From NCBI RefSeq assembly GCF_947493125.1, contig NZ_CANLQB010000009.1:62001-126000 (forward strand): a DNA stretch of 64,000 bases. The letters run 5' to 3'. Below the pieces are notes generated by a model, which was not told the origin of the DNA, did no database searches, and saw only the letters and a list, made by a program, of their open reading frames with translations. The stretch's first letter is position 1. Every line of letters starts with the position of its first letter. This DNA is from an uncultured Roseobacter sp. Lineage in GTDB: Bacteria; Pseudomonadota; Alphaproteobacteria; Rhodobacterales; Rhodobacteraceae. Shown piece by piece: positions 17,362 to 27,747 of the stretch. Both the position numbers and the translations under genes were made by a program.

Positions 17362-19521
17362 ATGACGACCACCCTGGACCAGATCGAAATCACCGCCGAC
17401 GATCTGGTCACCCTCGTCACCAAGTACAACCCCAAGACGAACGAAGCCCTGATCCGCGCGGCCTACGACTATGGCCGCGCGATGCACGAGGGCCAGACCC
17501 GCCATTCGGGCGAGCCCTATTTCAGCCATCCCGTCGCCGTCGCCGCGATCCTGACCGAGCAGCAGCTCGACGATGCGACGATCATCACCGCCCTGCTGCA
17601 TGACACCATCGAGGACACCAAGGCCTCCTATCAGGAGGTCGCCACCCGCTTCGGAGTCGAGGTGGCCGAACTGGTCGACGGGGTGACCAAGCTCACCAAC
17701 CTGCAGCTCAATTCGACCGAGACGAAACAGGCCGAGAATTTCCGCAAGCTCTTCATGGCGATGTCCAAGGATCTGCGCGTGATCCTGGTCAAGCTTTCCG
17801 ACCGGCTGCACAACATGCGCACGATCAAGGCGATGCGCCCCGAGAAACAGGCCCAGAAGGCGCGCGAGACGATGGAAATCTTCGCACCGCTCGCGGGCCG
17901 CATGGGGATGCAGTGGATGCGTGAGGAACTGGAAGACCTCGCCTTCCGCGTGCTCAACCCCGAAGGCCGCGCCAGCATCATCCGCCGCTTCATCAATCTG
18001 CAGCGCGAGACCGGGGATGTGATCCAGCGCATCACCGGTGACATGCGGCTGGAGCTCGACAAGGGCGGGGTGGATGCGGAGGTCTTTGGCCGCGCCAAGA
18101 AACCCTATTCGATCTGGCGCAAGATGCAGGAGAAGGAGCAGACCTTCTCGCGCCTCTCCGACATCTACGGGTTTCGCATCATCACCCACACCGAGGAAGA
18201 CTGCTACCGCGCGCTGGGCGCGATCCACCAGCGCTGGCGCGCGGTGCCGGGCCGGTTCAAGGACTACATCAGCCAGCCCAAGTCCAACGGCTACCGCTCG
18301 ATCCACACCACCGTGTCGGGGCGCGACGGCAAGCGCGTCGAAGTGCAGATCCGCACCACCCAGATGCACGATGTGGCCGAGACCGGCGTGGCGGCACATT
18401 GGTCCTACCGCGACGGGGTGCGCAGCCAGAACCCCTTTGCGGTCGATCCTGCCAAGTGGATCACGCAACTCTCCGAGCAATTCGATGCCGAAGAGGACCA
18501 CGAGGATTTCCTCGAGGCGGTCAAGCTCGAGATGTACTCCGACCAGGTCTTCTGCTTCACGCCCAAGGGCGAGGTGGTCAAACTGCCCCGGGGCGCCACA
18601 CCTATTGATTTCGCCTTCGCCATCCACACCCGGATCGGCACCGCCTGCGTGGGCGCCAAGGTCGATCACATGCGCGTGCCGCTCTGGACGCGGCTGAAGA
18701 ACGGCCAGAACGTCGAGATCATCACCGCCGAAGGGCAGAGCCCGCAGGCCACCTGGCTCGACATCGCCACCACCGGCAAGGCGCGCTCCGCCATCCGCCG
18801 CGCCCTGCGCGACGAGGACCGCGCGCGCTTTGTGAAACTGGGCCGCGAACTCGCCCGCTCCGCCTTCGAACAGATGGGCCGCAAGGCCACCGACAAGGCG
18901 CTCAGCACCGCCGCGCGCCACATGCGGTTCAAGAACCGCGACGACCTGCTCGCCCGCCTCGGCAGCGCCGAGATCACCGGCCGCGAAGTGGTGCAGGCGG
19001 TCTACCCCGACCTCACACCCAAATCCGGCGACAAGGTTGATGCGGGCCGCGCCGTGATCGGCCTCACCCCCGGGCAATCCTTCGAGCGCGCCTTCTGCTG
19101 CCAGCCGCTGCCGGGCGAACGCATCGTCGGCATCACCCATCGGGGCCGCGGCGTGGTGGTGCACGCCATCGACTGCGACCGGATGAGCGCCTATGAAGAC
19201 CAGCCCGACCGCTGGCTCGACCTGCGCTGGCACGAGGGGCCGCATTCAGCGGTCTACGGCACCACGCTGGATGTCACGCTCAACAATGACGCGGGCACCC
19301 TGGGCCGCATTTGCACCTTGATCGGGGAGACCCGGGCAAATATTTCAGACTTGCAATTTATTGATAGGAAACCTGACTTTTACCGTCTTCTGATCTATGT
19401 CGAACTCAGGGACGTCGCGCATTTGCACTCGTTGATGCTGACCCTCGAAGCCGAAAGCGATGTGGCCGCGATCACGCGCGCCCGCAACTTGGCGCAGGGG
19501 TCCGTGGAAACACCCGCCTGA
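17362..19521 (+). CDS. rsh: Bifunctional (p)ppGpp synthetase/hydrolase
   Basis: A 719-residue RelA/SpoT homologue. The HD hydrolase domain is intact (H56 in YFSHPVAVAAIL, H80-D81 in ALLHDTIEDT), the synthetase domain contains FRIITHTEEDCYRALG and YISQPKSNGYRSIHTTV, followed by a TGS domain (EVVKLPRGATPIDFAFAIH), a CCQPLPGERIVG zinc-finger-like segment and a C-terminal ACT domain. Both active sites appear complete, so it should make and degrade (p)ppGpp, as expected for the single Rsh of alphaproteobacteria. GAGG upstream supports the ATG. Confidence 0.96.
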   Translation: MTTTLDQIEITADDLVTLVTKYNPKTNEALIRAAYDYGRAMHEGQTRHSGEPYFSHPVAVAAILTEQQLDDATIITALLHDTIEDTKASYQEVATRFGVEVAELVDGVTKLTNLQLNSTETKQAENFRKLFMAMSKDLRVILVKLSDRLHNMRTIKAMRPEKQAQKARETMEIFAPLAGRMGMQWMREELEDLAFRVLNPEGRASIIRRFINLQRETGDVIQRITGDMRLELDKGGVDAEVFGRAKKPYSIWRKMQEKEQTFSRLSDIYGFRIITHTEEDCYRALGAIHQRWRAVPGRFKDYISQPKSNGYRSIHTTVSGRDGKRVEVQIRTTQMHDVAETGVAAHWSYRDGVRSQNPFAVDPAKWITQLSEQFDAEEDHEDFLEAVKLEMYSDQVFCFTPKGEVVKLPRGATPIDFAFAIHTRIGTACVGAKVDHMRVPLWTRLKNGQNVEIITAEGQSPQATWLDIATTGKARSAIRRALRDEDRARFVKLGRELARSAFEQMGRKATDKALSTAARHMRFKNRDDLLARLGSAEITGREVVQAVYPDLTPKSGDKVDAGRAVIGLTPGQSFERAFCCQPLPGERIVGITHRGRGVVVHAIDCDRMSAYEDQPDRWLDLRWHEGPHSAVYGTTLDVTLNNDAGTLGRICTLIGETRANISDLQFIDRKPDFYRLLIYVELRDVAHLHSLMLTLEAESDVAAITRARNLAQGSVETPA

Positions 19522-19613
19522 CGCCGCGTCCCGGTCATTGATTGGTCACATTTTCGAGGTGGTCTGCGCGGGAGCGGACCCCCGACGTTACGCTGGAAAA
19601 GGAACCCCGCCCG

Positions 19614-20285
19614 TTGGTCTTCAAACGCCGCGATCCGAAAAGCTGGCCCCGCACCCTGGCAGAGTTTCTCTGGCCGCGCGGGGGCTGGGCGCGTGCGTTC
19701 CACTACGTCAAGCACCGCATGCGCCGGCTGCCAGACAGCCCCGAACGCATTGCGCGCGGCATCTGGGCCGGGGTCTTCGCCGCCTTCACGCCGTTCTACG
19801 GGTTTCACTTCTTCATCGCCGCGGGCCTCGCCTTCGTGCTGCGCGGCAACGTGATCGCCTCGCTCATGGGCACCTTCTTCGGCAACCCTTTGACATATGT
19901 GCCCATCGGCGTGGCCGCGCTCTCCACCGGGCACTGGCTGCTGGGTGATCACGTGGACGAGCGGATGCACCGCTCCTTCGTCGGCAAATTCGCCGATGCG
20001 GCGGCGGATCTGAAGGACAACTTCATCGCCATCTTCACCGACGCCCGCGCCGACTGGACGCGCCTTGCGGTGTTCTATGACGAGATCTTCTTCCCCTATC
20101 TCGTGGGCGGCATTCTGCCCGGTATCTTCTTTGCGACTTTGTGCTATTACCTCTCGGTGCCCGTCATTCGGGTTTACCAGACGCGCCGTAAGGGTATGAT
20201 CAAAAACAAATTCGACGCCCTCAAGGCCAAGGCTGCTGCAAAAGCAGACGCAAAACGCAAAGCGGAACATCCAACCGGGGACTAA
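19614..20285 (+). CDS. DUF2062-domain membrane protein
   Basis: Starts with a basic stretch (VFKRRDPKSWPRTLAEFLWPRGGW) and continues with the DUF2062 core: PERIARGIWAGVFAAFTPFYGFHFFIAAGLAF, a GNPLTYVPIG turn and a last membrane helix before a lysine/alanine-rich tail. Function is unknown; related proteins are small inner-membrane proteins. I favour the TTG at 19614 because AAGGAA lies about nine bases upstream and the longer frame from TTG 19542 adds residues without similarity to the family. The start is therefore tentative. It sits between rsh and pdxJ as in many Rhodobacterales. Confidence 0.82.
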   Translation: MVFKRRDPKSWPRTLAEFLWPRGGWARAFHYVKHRMRRLPDSPERIARGIWAGVFAAFTPFYGFHFFIAAGLAFVLRGNVIASLMGTFFGNPLTYVPIGVAALSTGHWLLGDHVDERMHRSFVGKFADAAADLKDNFIAIFTDARADWTRLAVFYDEIFFPYLVGGILPGIFFATLCYYLSVPVIRVYQTRRKGMIKNKFDALKAKAAAKADAKRKAEHPTGD

Positions 20286-20327
20286 TGGGTGCTGCGGCCG
20301 GCAGCACGGACAAATGGGGGGTCAGCC

Positions 20328-21080
20328 ATGGCCAATCACGAACACCTGCGCCTCGGCGTCAACATTGATCACGTCGCCACCGTGCGCAACGCCCGCGGCG
20401 GCGCCTACCCGGACCCGCTGCGCGCCGCACGGCTGGCGGAGAAGGCGGGCGCCGACGGCATCACCGCGCATCTGCGCGAGGACCGCCGCCATATCTCGGA
20501 TGCCGATATCGAAGGGCTGATGGAGGTGCTCAGCGTGCCGCTCAATTTCGAGATGGCCGCCACCGACGAGATGCAGCAGATCGCCCTGCGCCACAAGCCG
20601 CACGCGGTCTGCATCGTGCCCGAAAAGCGCGAGGAGCGAACCACCGAAGGCGGGCTCGACGTCGCCCGCGATGAAAACCGCCTGGCGCATTTCATCGCCC
20701 CCCTGCGCGATGCGGGCTGCCGCGTGTCGATCTTCATCGCCGCCGACAAACGCCAGATCGAAGCGGCGCACCGCATCGGCGCCGAGGTGATCGAGCTGCA
20801 TACGGGCGCGTATTGCGACGCCTATGCCGATGGCGAACTGGACACCCACCACGAAGAGCTCGAAGCGCTGCGCGAGATGTCCGCCTTCGCCCACTCGCTG
20901 GGTCTCGAGGTGCACGCGGGCCACGGGCTGACCTATGACACCGTCATGCCCATCGCCGCCTTCCCGGAGGTGCGCGAGCTCAACATCGGCCACTTCCTCA
21001 TTGGCGAAAGCATCTTCCTCGGGCTGGAGCCGGCGATCCACGAGATGCGCCGCCTGATGGATGAGGCCCGGGCTGACTGA
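20328..21080 (+). CDS. pdxJ: Pyridoxine 5'-phosphate synthase
   Basis: PdxJ condenses 1-deoxyxylulose-5-phosphate with 3-amino-2-oxopropyl phosphate to form pyridoxine 5'-phosphate. The 250-residue TIM-barrel protein has all familiar motifs: [84 protein letters not shown] and [11 protein letters not shown]. The ATG at 20328 is chosen for its GGGGGG upstream and match to the family N-terminus. Its end overlaps the next gene by 20 bases. Confidence 0.96.
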   Translation: MANHEHLRLGVNIDHVATVRNARGGAYPDPLRAARLAEKAGADGITAHLREDRRHISDADIEGLMEVLSVPLNFEMAATDEMQQIALRHKPHAVCIVPEKREERTTEGGLDVARDENRLAHFIAPLRDAGCRVSIFIAADKRQIEAAHRIGAEVIELHTGAYCDAYADGELDTHHEELEALREMSAFAHSLGLEVHAGHGLTYDTVMPIAAFPEVRELNIGHFLIGESIFLGLEPAIHEMRRLMDEARAD

Positions 21081-22509
21081 CACCCTGCGCCATAGGCTGA
21101 CCGCACTCGCCGCCCTGGCGCTGATCCTGCTCAGCCTGTGGCAGCTGGAGGGCGCGCGCCGCGGCATCGACGTGACCCACCTCGCGATCGGCGACACGCC
21201 GGTGACCCGCTACAGCGGCGCTGCGCCCGGCCCCGTTGTCGTCATCGCCCACGGCTTTGCGGGGTCGCGCGAGATGATGCAGGGCTATGCCCTCGACCTC
21301 GCCCGCGCCGGCTACACCGCCTATACCTTCGACTTCCTCGGCCATGGCGCCCATACCCGGCCGATGTCCGGCGATGTCACCGCCGAGGACGGCACCACCC
21401 GGCGCCTCGTCGATCAGACCAAGGCGGTGATCGAGGCCACCCGCACCGACACGCCCACGGCCCTGCTGGGGCACTCCATGGCCACCGATGTGCTGGTGCG
21501 CGTCGCCGCCGAGACCGAGGGCACCGGCCCGCTTGTCCTGCTCTCCGCCTTCTCGCGCGAGATCACGCCGCAGGCGCCGCCCGATCTGATCCTGATCACC
21601 GGCGCCTGGGAGCCGGGCCTCACCGATTTCGCCCGCCGCACGGTGGCGGACACCGCGTCCGACACCCGCCGCGCCGCCGTCATCGCCCCGCGCAGCGACC
21701 ACGTCAGCATTCTGCAAAGCGTCGTGGCGCGGCAGGCGGCGGTCGACTGGCTGAACGACAGCTATGGCCGCGCGGCGCCCACCCAGATCCCGGCGACCGG
21801 CTGGGGGCTGATCGGCCTGCTGGCGGGCATCGTCGCCCTGACGCCGACGCTGGCCCGCGCGCTGCCGCACCACGCCGTGCCCGCAGCACCGCTGCGCCCT
21901 GTGCGGTTCCTCGCGGTGGCGCTGCTTCCCGCCATCGCAGCACCGCTTATCGCCGTGCCGCTGGACATCGCCGTGCTGCCCGTGCTGGTCGCCGACTACC
22001 TCGCGCTGCACCTCGCCCTGCTGGGGGCGCTGCAACTGCTGCTGCTCTGGCGGTTCGGCCTGCGCCCGGGCGGGCTGTCGCTGGCGGCGCTGCTGTTGAT
22101 CCTTGTCTGGGGCCTCGGCGCCTTTGGCCTCGCGCTTGACCGCTATGGTGCGAACTTCGTGCCCAACGGCGGCCGGCTCTGGATCATCGCGGCGCTCTGC
22201 GTGGGCACCGTACCCTTCATGCTGGCGGACGCGCTGCTCTCGGGCGCGGGCCACGGCCCGCTCTGGCAGCGGATGACCGCCCGCGCCGCGTTTCTGGGCT
22301 CGCTCGCCCTTGCGGTGACGCTCGATTTCAGCGGGCTCTTCTTCCTGATCCTGATCGCGCCGGTGATCGTTTTGTTCTATATCGTCTTTGGCCTGATGGG
22401 CCGCTGGGTCGCACAGCGCAGCGGCGCCACGAGCGCAGGCCTCGGTCTCGGCCTGCTTCTGGCCTGGGCCCTCGGCGTCAGTTTTCCGCTCTTCGCGGCG
22501 GGCGGATAG
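21061..22509 (+). CDS. Alpha/beta-hydrolase fused to a polytopic membrane domain
   Basis: The 482-residue product begins with one membrane helix ([17 protein letters not shown]), then an alpha/beta-hydrolase domain of about 220 residues with an oxyanion segment [14 protein letters not shown], nucleophile elbow [10 protein letters not shown], and a late acid/His pair in ITGAWEPGL and APRSDHVSI. From about residue 240 to the end it consists of seven or more hydrophobic segments. The fusion is uncommon; the function is unknown. The catalytic triad Ser-Asp/Glu-His seems complete, so an esterase or peptidase-like activity at the membrane is possible. It overlaps pdxJ by 20 bases and precedes acpS. 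Confidence 0.75.
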   Translation: MRPGLTDTLRHRLTALAALALILLSLWQLEGARRGIDVTHLAIGDTPVTRYSGAAPGPVVVIAHGFAGSREMMQGYALDLARAGYTAYTFDFLGHGAHTRPMSGDVTAEDGTTRRLVDQTKAVIEATRTDTPTALLGHSMATDVLVRVAAETEGTGPLVLLSAFSREITPQAPPDLILITGAWEPGLTDFARRTVADTASDTRRAAVIAPRSDHVSILQSVVARQAAVDWLNDSYGRAAPTQIPATGWGLIGLLAGIVALTPTLARALPHHAVPAAPLRPVRFLAVALLPAIAAPLIAVPLDIAVLPVLVADYLALHLALLGALQLLLLWRFGLRPGGLSLAALLLILVWGLGAFGLALDRYGANFVPNGGRLWIIAALCVGTVPFMLADALLSGAGHGPLWQRMTARAAFLGSLALAVTLDFSGLFFLILIAPVIVLFYIVFGLMGRWVAQRSGATSAGLGLGLLLAWALGVSFPLFAAGG

Positions 22510-22523
22510 AAAGGCAGCATCCC

Positions 22524-22928
22524 ATGATCCTCGGCATCGGCACCGATCTTGCGAATATCGAGCGCATCGCAGGCACGCTCGACCGCTTCGGCGACCGCTT
22601 CCGCAACCGCGTCTTCACGGAGGTGGAGCAGCGCAAGGCGGAACGCCGCCGCGACGTGGCGGGCACTTATGCCAAACGCTGGGCCGCGAAGGAGGCCTGT
22701 TCCAAGGCGCTCGGCACCGGCCTGGCCATGGGCATCGCCTGGAAGGACATGTCCGTGAGCAACCTCAAGACCGGCCAGCCGGTGATGCATGTGACGGGCT
22801 GGGCCAAGGACCGCCTCGACGCAATGACGCCCGAGGGCCACGAGGCGGTGATCCACGTCACCCTGACCGATGATCACCCCTGGGCGCAGGCCTTCGTGGT
22901 CATTGAGGCGCTGCCGATCCGCCGTTAA
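22524..22928 (+). CDS. acpS: Holo-[acyl-carrier-protein] synthase
   Basis: A 134-residue AcpS that transfers 4'-phosphopantetheine from CoA to acyl carrier protein. [15 protein letters not shown] with its Mg-binding aspartate, [11 protein letters not shown], and the [19 protein letters not shown] motif with the catalytic glutamate are all present. It starts 14 bases after the hydrolase gene stop, with GAAAGG upstream. The order acpS-lepB-rnc-era-recO is standard in alphaproteobacteria. Confidence 0.95.
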   Translation: MILGIGTDLANIERIAGTLDRFGDRFRNRVFTEVEQRKAERRRDVAGTYAKRWAAKEACSKALGTGLAMGIAWKDMSVSNLKTGQPVMHVTGWAKDRLDAMTPEGHEAVIHVTLTDDHPWAQAFVVIEALPIRR

Positions 22929-22946
22929 CGCTTTGGTCACGAACCC

Positions 22947-22974
22947 CGCCGCGCGCCCTGTTAACCGGGCGCGG
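22947..22974 (+). terminator. Hairpin after acpS without a U-tract
   Basis: GCCGCGCGCCC at 22947-22957 can pair with GGGCGCGGC at 22966-22974 with a two-base bulge. It lies 18 bases after the acpS stop. No run of Ts follows, so intrinsic termination is doubtful; it may only stabilise the message 3' end. Confidence 0.3.
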
Positions 22975-22983
22975 CACCGACAG

Positions 22984-23027
22984 GACACCGACGCAATACC
23001 GACGTGATACCGACGCAATACCGACGT
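22984..23027 (+). repeat. Two tandem copies of a 22-base repeat
   Basis: The unit at 22984-23005 is repeated directly at 23006-23027 with one mismatch (third base C or T). Each unit is itself built from two near-identical 11-base halves containing ATACCGACG or ACACCGACG. The array lies between acpS and lepB. It could come from replication slippage; a regulatory role for lepB is possible but unsupported. Confidence 0.8.
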
Positions 23028-23168
23028 CGGTTTTGCCTGCAAATCAGGGATTAACAGCCGATTCGGGCAAATCGCCGCAAAGGGGTCACCGAACGTTGCG
23101 CGGGCCCGCCTTGACTTGCCCCCCTCCGGCCCGCATTTAGGCGCAAACCAAAGACATGGGAGCGCCCG

Positions 23169-24008
23169 ATGGCCGCCAAGGAAGAAAAGCAGCAGAATGC
23201 CATGGTCGAGACGATCAAGACCATCGTCTACGCGCTGCTCATCGCCGGTGTCTTCCGCACCATCTTTTTCCAGCCCTTCTGGATTCCCTCCGGCTCCATG
23301 AAGGAGACCCTGCTGGTCGGCGACTTCCTCTTCGTGAACAAGATGGCCTACGGCTATTCCTACGCCTCCTGTCCCAGCCTGATCCTGCCGCGCTTCGGCA
23401 TCAACATCGACGCCAAGGACATCTGCGGTGTCTTCGATGGTGACAACACGCGGCTCTTCGGCGGCGAGCCGGAGCGGGGCGACGTGGTGGTCTTCCGCCA
23501 CCCGGTCTCGGGGCGCGACTACATCAAGCGGCTGATCGGCATGCCCGGCGACAGTGTCCAGATGCGCAACAGCGTGGTCTATATCAACGGCCAGGCAGCG
23601 CCGCAGGAACCTGCTGGAATCTTTGAAGAAATCATGGAGCCGCAGGGTCCGGAAGGCCGGCGGCCGCGCTGCGGCAACGGCCCCGTGGGCGACGGCGGTG
23701 TGTGCCAGAAGACCCGCCTGATCGAAACGCTGCCCGGCGGGGTCCAGCACGTGATCCTCGACATCAACCCCCAGGCCTCGGACCGCACCGGCGTCTATCA
23801 GGTGCCCGAGGGGCACTACTTCTTCATGGGCGACAACCGCGACAACTCCGCCGACAGCCGCCTGGCCCAACAGGTGCGGGGCGTGGGCTTTGTGCCTTAC
23901 GAAAACCTGATCGGGCGCGCGGATCGCATCATGTTCTCCTCCGCGGGCCGGTCGATGCTGTTCTTCTGGACCTGGCGCGGTGACAGGTTCTTCAAGGCGG
24001 TCGAGTGA
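23169..24008 (+). CDS. lepB: Signal peptidase I
   Basis: A 279-residue type I signal peptidase that removes Sec and Tat signal peptides at the outer face of the inner membrane. One N-terminal membrane helix ([16 protein letters not shown]) precedes the catalytic serine S43 in [11 protein letters not shown]; the general base lysine is K120 in [13 protein letters not shown]; and the [11 protein letters not shown] signature is near the C-terminus. A cysteine-containing insertion ([20 protein letters not shown]) between box B and box C is typical of Rhodobacterales. The TGA overlaps the rnc start (GTGA). Confidence 0.96.
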   Translation: MAAKEEKQQNAMVETIKTIVYALLIAGVFRTIFFQPFWIPSGSMKETLLVGDFLFVNKMAYGYSYASCPSLILPRFGINIDAKDICGVFDGDNTRLFGGEPERGDVVVFRHPVSGRDYIKRLIGMPGDSVQMRNSVVYINGQAAPQEPAGIFEEIMEPQGPEGRRPRCGNGPVGDGGVCQKTRLIETLPGGVQHVILDINPQASDRTGVYQVPEGHYFFMGDNRDNSADSRLAQQVRGVGFVPYENLIGRADRIMFSSAGRSMLFFWTWRGDRFFKAVE

Positions 24009-24691
24009 AGCTCTCGGCGGAACTCAAGTCCTTTCAGGACCGGCTCGGGCACAGCTTCACGCGTCCCGAATTGCTCGCGCAGGCCGTCACCCATGCCTCG
24101 ATGTCCTCGGCCAACAGGGATGACAACCAGCGGCTGGAGTTCCTCGGTGACCGGGTGCTGGGCCTGGTGATGTCCGAAGCGCTGCTCAGCCTCGACAAGG
24201 GCGCCACCGAAGGGCAATTGGCCCCGCGTTTCAATGCCTTGGTCCGCAAGGAGACCTGCGCTGACGTGGCCCGCCAGATCGACCTCGGCGCCGTTCTGCG
24301 GCTTGGCCGGTCGGAGATGCTGTCAGGCGGGCGGCGCAAGCAGGCGTTGCTCGGCGATGCCATTGAGGCGGTCCTCGCCGCGGTCTATCTCGATGCGGGC
24401 TTCGATGCCGCCAAGGCGCTTATCCTGCGGCTCTGGGGCGACCGGCTGCACAACGTCGAAGAGGACGCGCGCGACGCCAAGACTGCCCTGCAGGAATGGG
24501 CGCAGGCACGAGGGCTGCCGCCGCCCTCCTATGTGGAGGTGGCGCGCGAGGGCCCCGACCATGCGCCGGTCTTCACCATTGCCGCCGAGCTGGAAACCGG
24601 CGCACGGGCCCAGGCGACGGCCGGGTCCAAACGCCAGGCCGAGCAGGCGGCAGCTGGTAACCTCCTGTCAGAGCTGGAGAAAACGGAATGA
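24005..24691 (+). CDS. rnc: Ribonuclease III
   Basis: A 228-residue RNase III that cleaves double-stranded RNA in rRNA maturation and mRNA decay. The catalytic signature [15 protein letters not shown] is intact, with the second acidic site at [16 protein letters not shown]. The C-terminal 70 residues form the dsRNA-binding domain ([18 protein letters not shown], ending [15 protein letters not shown]). The GTG start at 24005 overlaps the lepB stop, and the rnc stop overlaps the era ATG; this indicates coupled translation of lepB-rnc-era. Confidence 0.96.
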   Translation: MKLSAELKSFQDRLGHSFTRPELLAQAVTHASMSSANRDDNQRLEFLGDRVLGLVMSEALLSLDKGATEGQLAPRFNALVRKETCADVARQIDLGAVLRLGRSEMLSGGRRKQALLGDAIEAVLAAVYLDAGFDAAKALILRLWGDRLHNVEEDARDAKTALQEWAQARGLPPPSYVEVAREGPDHAPVFTIAAELETGARAQATAGSKRQAEQAAAGNLLSELEKTE

Positions 24692-25596
24692 GCACGCGCG
24701 CCGGTTTCGTCGCCCTCATTGGCGAGCCCAACGCGGGCAAGTCCACCCTGCTCAACCGTATGGTGGGCGCCAAGGTCTCCATCGTGACCCACAAGGTGCA
24801 GACCACACGCGCCCGCATTCGCGGTGTGGCGATGGAAGGTCAGGCGCAGATCGTCTTCGTGGACACGCCCGGCCTGTTCCGCCCGCGCCGTCGGCTCGAC
24901 CGCGCCATGGTCGCCGCCGCCTGGGGCGGTGCGGCGGATGCGGACATCATCGTGCTGCTTATCGAAGCGCAGCGCGGCGTCACCGAAGGTGTGGAACGGA
25001 TCCTCGAAGGGCTCGCCGATGTCGGTGAGGGGCGCAGGGTCGCGCTGGCCATCAACAAGATCGACCGCGTGCAGTCCGAGGTTTTGTTGAGCCTGACCAA
25101 GGACTTGAACGAGCGCTACCCCTTCGCACAGACCTTCATGATCTCGGCCGAGAAGGGCCATGGTGTCGATGCGCTGCGCGGCTGGCTTGCGGCGGACCTG
25201 CCCGAGGGGCCCTGGCTCTACCCCGAAGATCAGATCGCGGATCTGCCGATGCGCATGATCGCCGCCGAGATGACCCGCGAGAAGCTGACGCTGCGCCTGC
25301 ATCAGGAACTGCCCTACCAGCTGACCGTCGAAACGGAGAACTGGGAGGAGCGCAAGGATGGCTCGGCCAAGATCGACCAGCTGATCTATGTGGTGCGCGA
25401 CGGACACAAGGGCATCGTGCTTGGCCACAAGGGCGAGACGATCAAGGCGGTCTCGAGAGCCTCCCGGGAAGAGCTGGAGACCTTTCTTGGCCGGAAAGTT
25501 CATTTGTTTCTGCAGGTTAAGGTGCGTCCGAACTGGCTGGACGAGGCGGAGCGCTATTCGGAGATGGGTCTGGAGTTCAAGGATGGCAACGGTTGA
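24688..25596 (+). CDS. era: GTPase Era
   Basis: A 302-residue ribosome-assembly GTPase. G1 is [14 protein letters not shown], the switch region [16 protein letters not shown]3 DTPGLFRP, and G4 NKIDRV. The C-terminal KH domain ([24 protein letters not shown]) binds the 3' end of 16S rRNA. Length and motif order are normal. It is translated from an ATG overlapping the rnc stop. Confidence 0.97.
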   Translation: MSTRAGFVALIGEPNAGKSTLLNRMVGAKVSIVTHKVQTTRARIRGVAMEGQAQIVFVDTPGLFRPRRRLDRAMVAAAWGGAADADIIVLLIEAQRGVTEGVERILEGLADVGEGRRVALAINKIDRVQSEVLLSLTKDLNERYPFAQTFMISAEKGHGVDALRGWLAADLPEGPWLYPEDQIADLPMRMIAAEMTREKLTLRLHQELPYQLTVETENWEERKDGSAKIDQLIYVVRDGHKGIVLGHKGETIKAVSRASREELETFLGRKVHLFLQVKVRPNWLDEAERYSEMGLEFKDGNG

Positions 25597-25653
25597 GCGC
25601 GCGGGACCCCGCGGGGTGGGATTGGGTATTTTGCGACGGGTGAAGAGCACGGC

Positions 25654-25983
25654 ATGACCCGGCTGACCGCGCGGTTCTGGATTGATGCGTATCTGATGCG
25701 GCTTCGTGGGCTCGATATCCCTGCGTTTATCGTGGCGCATGGGGATGACGACGCGGGCAGCGTGCTGGTGAAGCTGAACAGGCTGGACGGGCAGGCGACG
25801 CTCTACCAGCGCAGCTATAACCTGATGGAAGATACCCGCAACTGGGCGATCCTCGAACAGGGGCAGGAAGCGGATGTGGATGCCGTGATCGCGCGCCAGC
25901 GCGGTCATGACCCCGATGTCTGGGTGGTCGAGGTGGAGGACCGTGCGGGCCGCCACATGTTGGACCAGCCCGGTCTTGCGTGA
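25654..25983 (+). CDS. DUF1491 family protein
   Basis: A 109-residue protein conserved in this position in Rhodobacterales. The sequence [36 protein letters not shown] matches DUF1491 as I know it; the remaining [14 protein letters not shown] and [18 protein letters not shown] are also typical. No function is established. The frame begins 57 bases after era and its stop overlaps the recO start (TGATG), so it is part of the same operon. Confidence 0.85.
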   Translation: MTRLTARFWIDAYLMRLRGLDIPAFIVAHGDDDAGSVLVKLNRLDGQATLYQRSYNLMEDTRNWAILEQGQEADVDAVIARQRGHDPDVWVVEVEDRAGRHMLDQPGLA

Positions 25984-26708
25984 TGGAGTGGCGCGACGAA
26001 GGCATCTTGCTCAGCAGCCGCCGCCACGGGGAAACATCTGCAATTATTGAGGTTTTCACGCCTGATCACGGGCGCCACGCGGGAGTGGTGCGCGGCGGGA
26101 CCAGCCGCAAGATCGCCCCCATCCTGCAGCCCGGCGCCCAGCTTGATCTGACCTGGCGGGCCCGGTTGGAGGATCACATCGGCAGCTTCGTGGTCGAGCC
26201 GGTGCGCAGCCGCGCGGCCGCCGCCCTGGGAGATCGCTTGGCGCTGGCTGGGCTCAATGCCGTCACCGCACTTCTGGGGTTCTGCCTGCCGGATCGGGAG
26301 CCGCATCCCCGGCTCTATCTGCAGACCGAGCAGCTGCTCGATCTTCTGGATCAGCCCGAGGTATGGCCCTTGGCCTATCTGCGCTGGGAACTTCTGCTGC
26401 TGGAAGAGATGGGCTATGGCCTCGCTCTGGAGGTGTGTGCGGTGACCGGCCAGCGCGATGATCTGGCCTATGTCTCGCCCAAGTCAGGCCGGGCCGTGTC
26501 CCGGGCTGCAGCGGGCGATTGGGCGGACCGTCTGCTGCCGCTGCCGGATGTGCTGCGCGGTATCGGGTCCGGCGGCGATGCCGAAGTGGCCGAGGCCTTG
26601 CGGACAACAGGGCATTTCCTGACGGCCCATCTGGCCACGGATCTGGGCCACGCGCCGCTGCCCGAGGCGCGGGCACGGTTTGTCACGGCCTTCACTCGAC
26701 GGCTGTGA
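25983..26708 (+). CDS. recO: DNA repair protein RecO
   Basis: A 241-residue RecO, the RecFOR-pathway protein that loads RecA onto SSB-coated DNA. It has an N-terminal OB-fold ([26 protein letters not shown]) and a helical C-terminal domain with [24 protein letters not shown]. Most of the cysteines of the zinc finger known in some RecO proteins are not present. I use the ATG at 25983, although a GTG one codon earlier is in frame. Its 3' end overlaps the convergent META-domain gene by 17 bases. Confidence 0.92.
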   Translation: MEWRDEGILLSSRRHGETSAIIEVFTPDHGRHAGVVRGGTSRKIAPILQPGAQLDLTWRARLEDHIGSFVVEPVRSRAAAALGDRLALAGLNAVTALLGFCLPDREPHPRLYLQTEQLLDLLDQPEVWPLAYLRWELLLLEEMGYGLALEVCAVTGQRDDLAYVSPKSGRAVSRAAAGDWADRLLPLPDVLRGIGSGGDAEVAEALRTTGHFLTAHLATDLGHAPLPEARARFVTAFTRRL

Positions 26709-27099
26709 ACACCATGCTGCGGCCTTCCGGCGTGGACAGGATCAGCGTATCGCCGAGCACTTCGGACAGGGTCATCTCGGTCAGCGCGCTGAGATAGGCG
26801 GTCTCCTCGGTGAGCGCCGGGCAGGCCCGCCGGGTCACGACGAGGTCACGCGCCTCGAACCACGGGTAGGGCACGGTCATGGCTCCATTGAAGCTGTTGC
26901 AGGGCGCTGTGCCCGCGATCCGACCGGGTTCGGGAAAGCGCAGGCTGGCGGTGTAGGAAATTGCGGCGCCATCCAGTTCCGTGAGCTGCCAGGTCTTCTC
27001 CGCCGCGCCGTAGGCGGTCAGCGTTTCGTCCTCTCGGCAGGCTGTCAGAGCTCCGCAGAGCACCAGCAAGGCGAGCGCCGCGGCGCGGTAGCGCATCAT
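26692..27099 (-). CDS. META/HslJ-domain lipoprotein
   Basis: The 135-residue product has a lipoprotein signal peptide ([14 protein letters not shown], lipobox LTAC) followed by one META (HslJ-like) domain: [32 protein letters not shown] and [17 protein letters not shown], where the two cysteines and the CNSFNG motif are characteristic. Such proteins are cell-envelope anchored, and E. coli HslJ is linked to heat and novobiocin responses; the precise role is unknown. It is translated right after the TetR gene (ATGA overlap), so the two may be one unit, and it converges on recO. Confidence 0.85.
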   Translation of the reverse strand: MMRYRAAALALLVLCGALTACREDETLTAYGAAEKTWQLTELDGAAISYTASLRFPEPGRIAGTAPCNSFNGAMTVPYPWFEARDLVVTRRACPALTEETAYLSALTEMTLSEVLGDTLILSTPEGRSMVFTAVE

Positions 27100-27617
27100 T
27101 TCAGGGCAAGCACCAGGTCCACCATGGTGTCAAAGGCCTGTGTCGGTTTGGTCTGGCCCTGCAGTTGCGGCAAGCCGATGAGCGCGCCGAGGCAGCTTTG
27201 CGCAAAGGCCGGATTGCGCACGCCCAGGTGATTGAGCAGGTTGACCAGATAGGTCAGCCGCTCCTGATCCACATCGCTCAGCGCGTCCGCGACCATCGGA
27301 GACGTGTGCGCCCAGGCGCGGAAGGCCGGGTCCTGCTTGTCGGCAACGAATTGGGCTCCGAACCGGCGCAGCCGTTTTTCGGAGTTCCCCTCCTTGGCCA
27401 GCGCCTCTGCGATCTGCGACAGGGCGCGCGATTGCCAGTCCTTCACCACCGCCTCGTGCAGCGCCGGTACATCCTTGAAATGCCAATAGAATGAGCCCTT
27501 GGTGGCGCCCAGGTCGCGTGCAAGAGGCTCTGCCGCGAGGGCGGGCGGGCCCTTCAGAATGAGAGCATCCAGACCTGCGTCGATCCACTTCTGCCGGGTG
27601 AGTCGCTGTGTCGCCAT
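27096..27617 (-). CDS. TetR-family transcriptional regulator
   Basis: A 173-residue regulator with an N-terminal TetR helix-turn-helix (LTRQKWIDAGLDALILKG, then LARDLGATKGSFYWHF) and a helical ligand-binding domain without obvious homology. The KGSFYWHFKD recognition helix is classical. It sits upstream of the META lipoprotein with an ATGA overlap. Its target is unknown; self-regulation and control of the lipoprotein gene are simple possibilities. Confidence 0.88.
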   Translation of the reverse strand: MATQRLTRQKWIDAGLDALILKGPPALAAEPLARDLGATKGSFYWHFKDVPALHEAVVKDWQSRALSQIAEALAKEGNSEKRLRRFGAQFVADKQDPAFRAWAHTSPMVADALSDVDQERLTYLVNLLNHLGVRNPAFAQSCLGALIGLPQLQGQTKPTQAFDTMVDLVLALK

Positions 27618-27747
27618 GGGTCAGCCATACGCAGGTGGTTGTGATGCTGCAAGTGCGAAGCGACCACACGGCGTTGAACGGCGCTTGCCCTCTGATCAAT
27701 GCCCCCGGATCGCGCGGATGCCCGCCGTTCGGCACCCTGAAAGGCGG

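Noticed and set aside
16930-19245. 771-codon open frame on the minus strand
   Set aside because: Antisense of rpoZ and rsh; low-complexity product and no start signal.
22984-23027. CRISPR array
   Set aside because: Only two directly abutting 22-base units without spacers and no cas genes.
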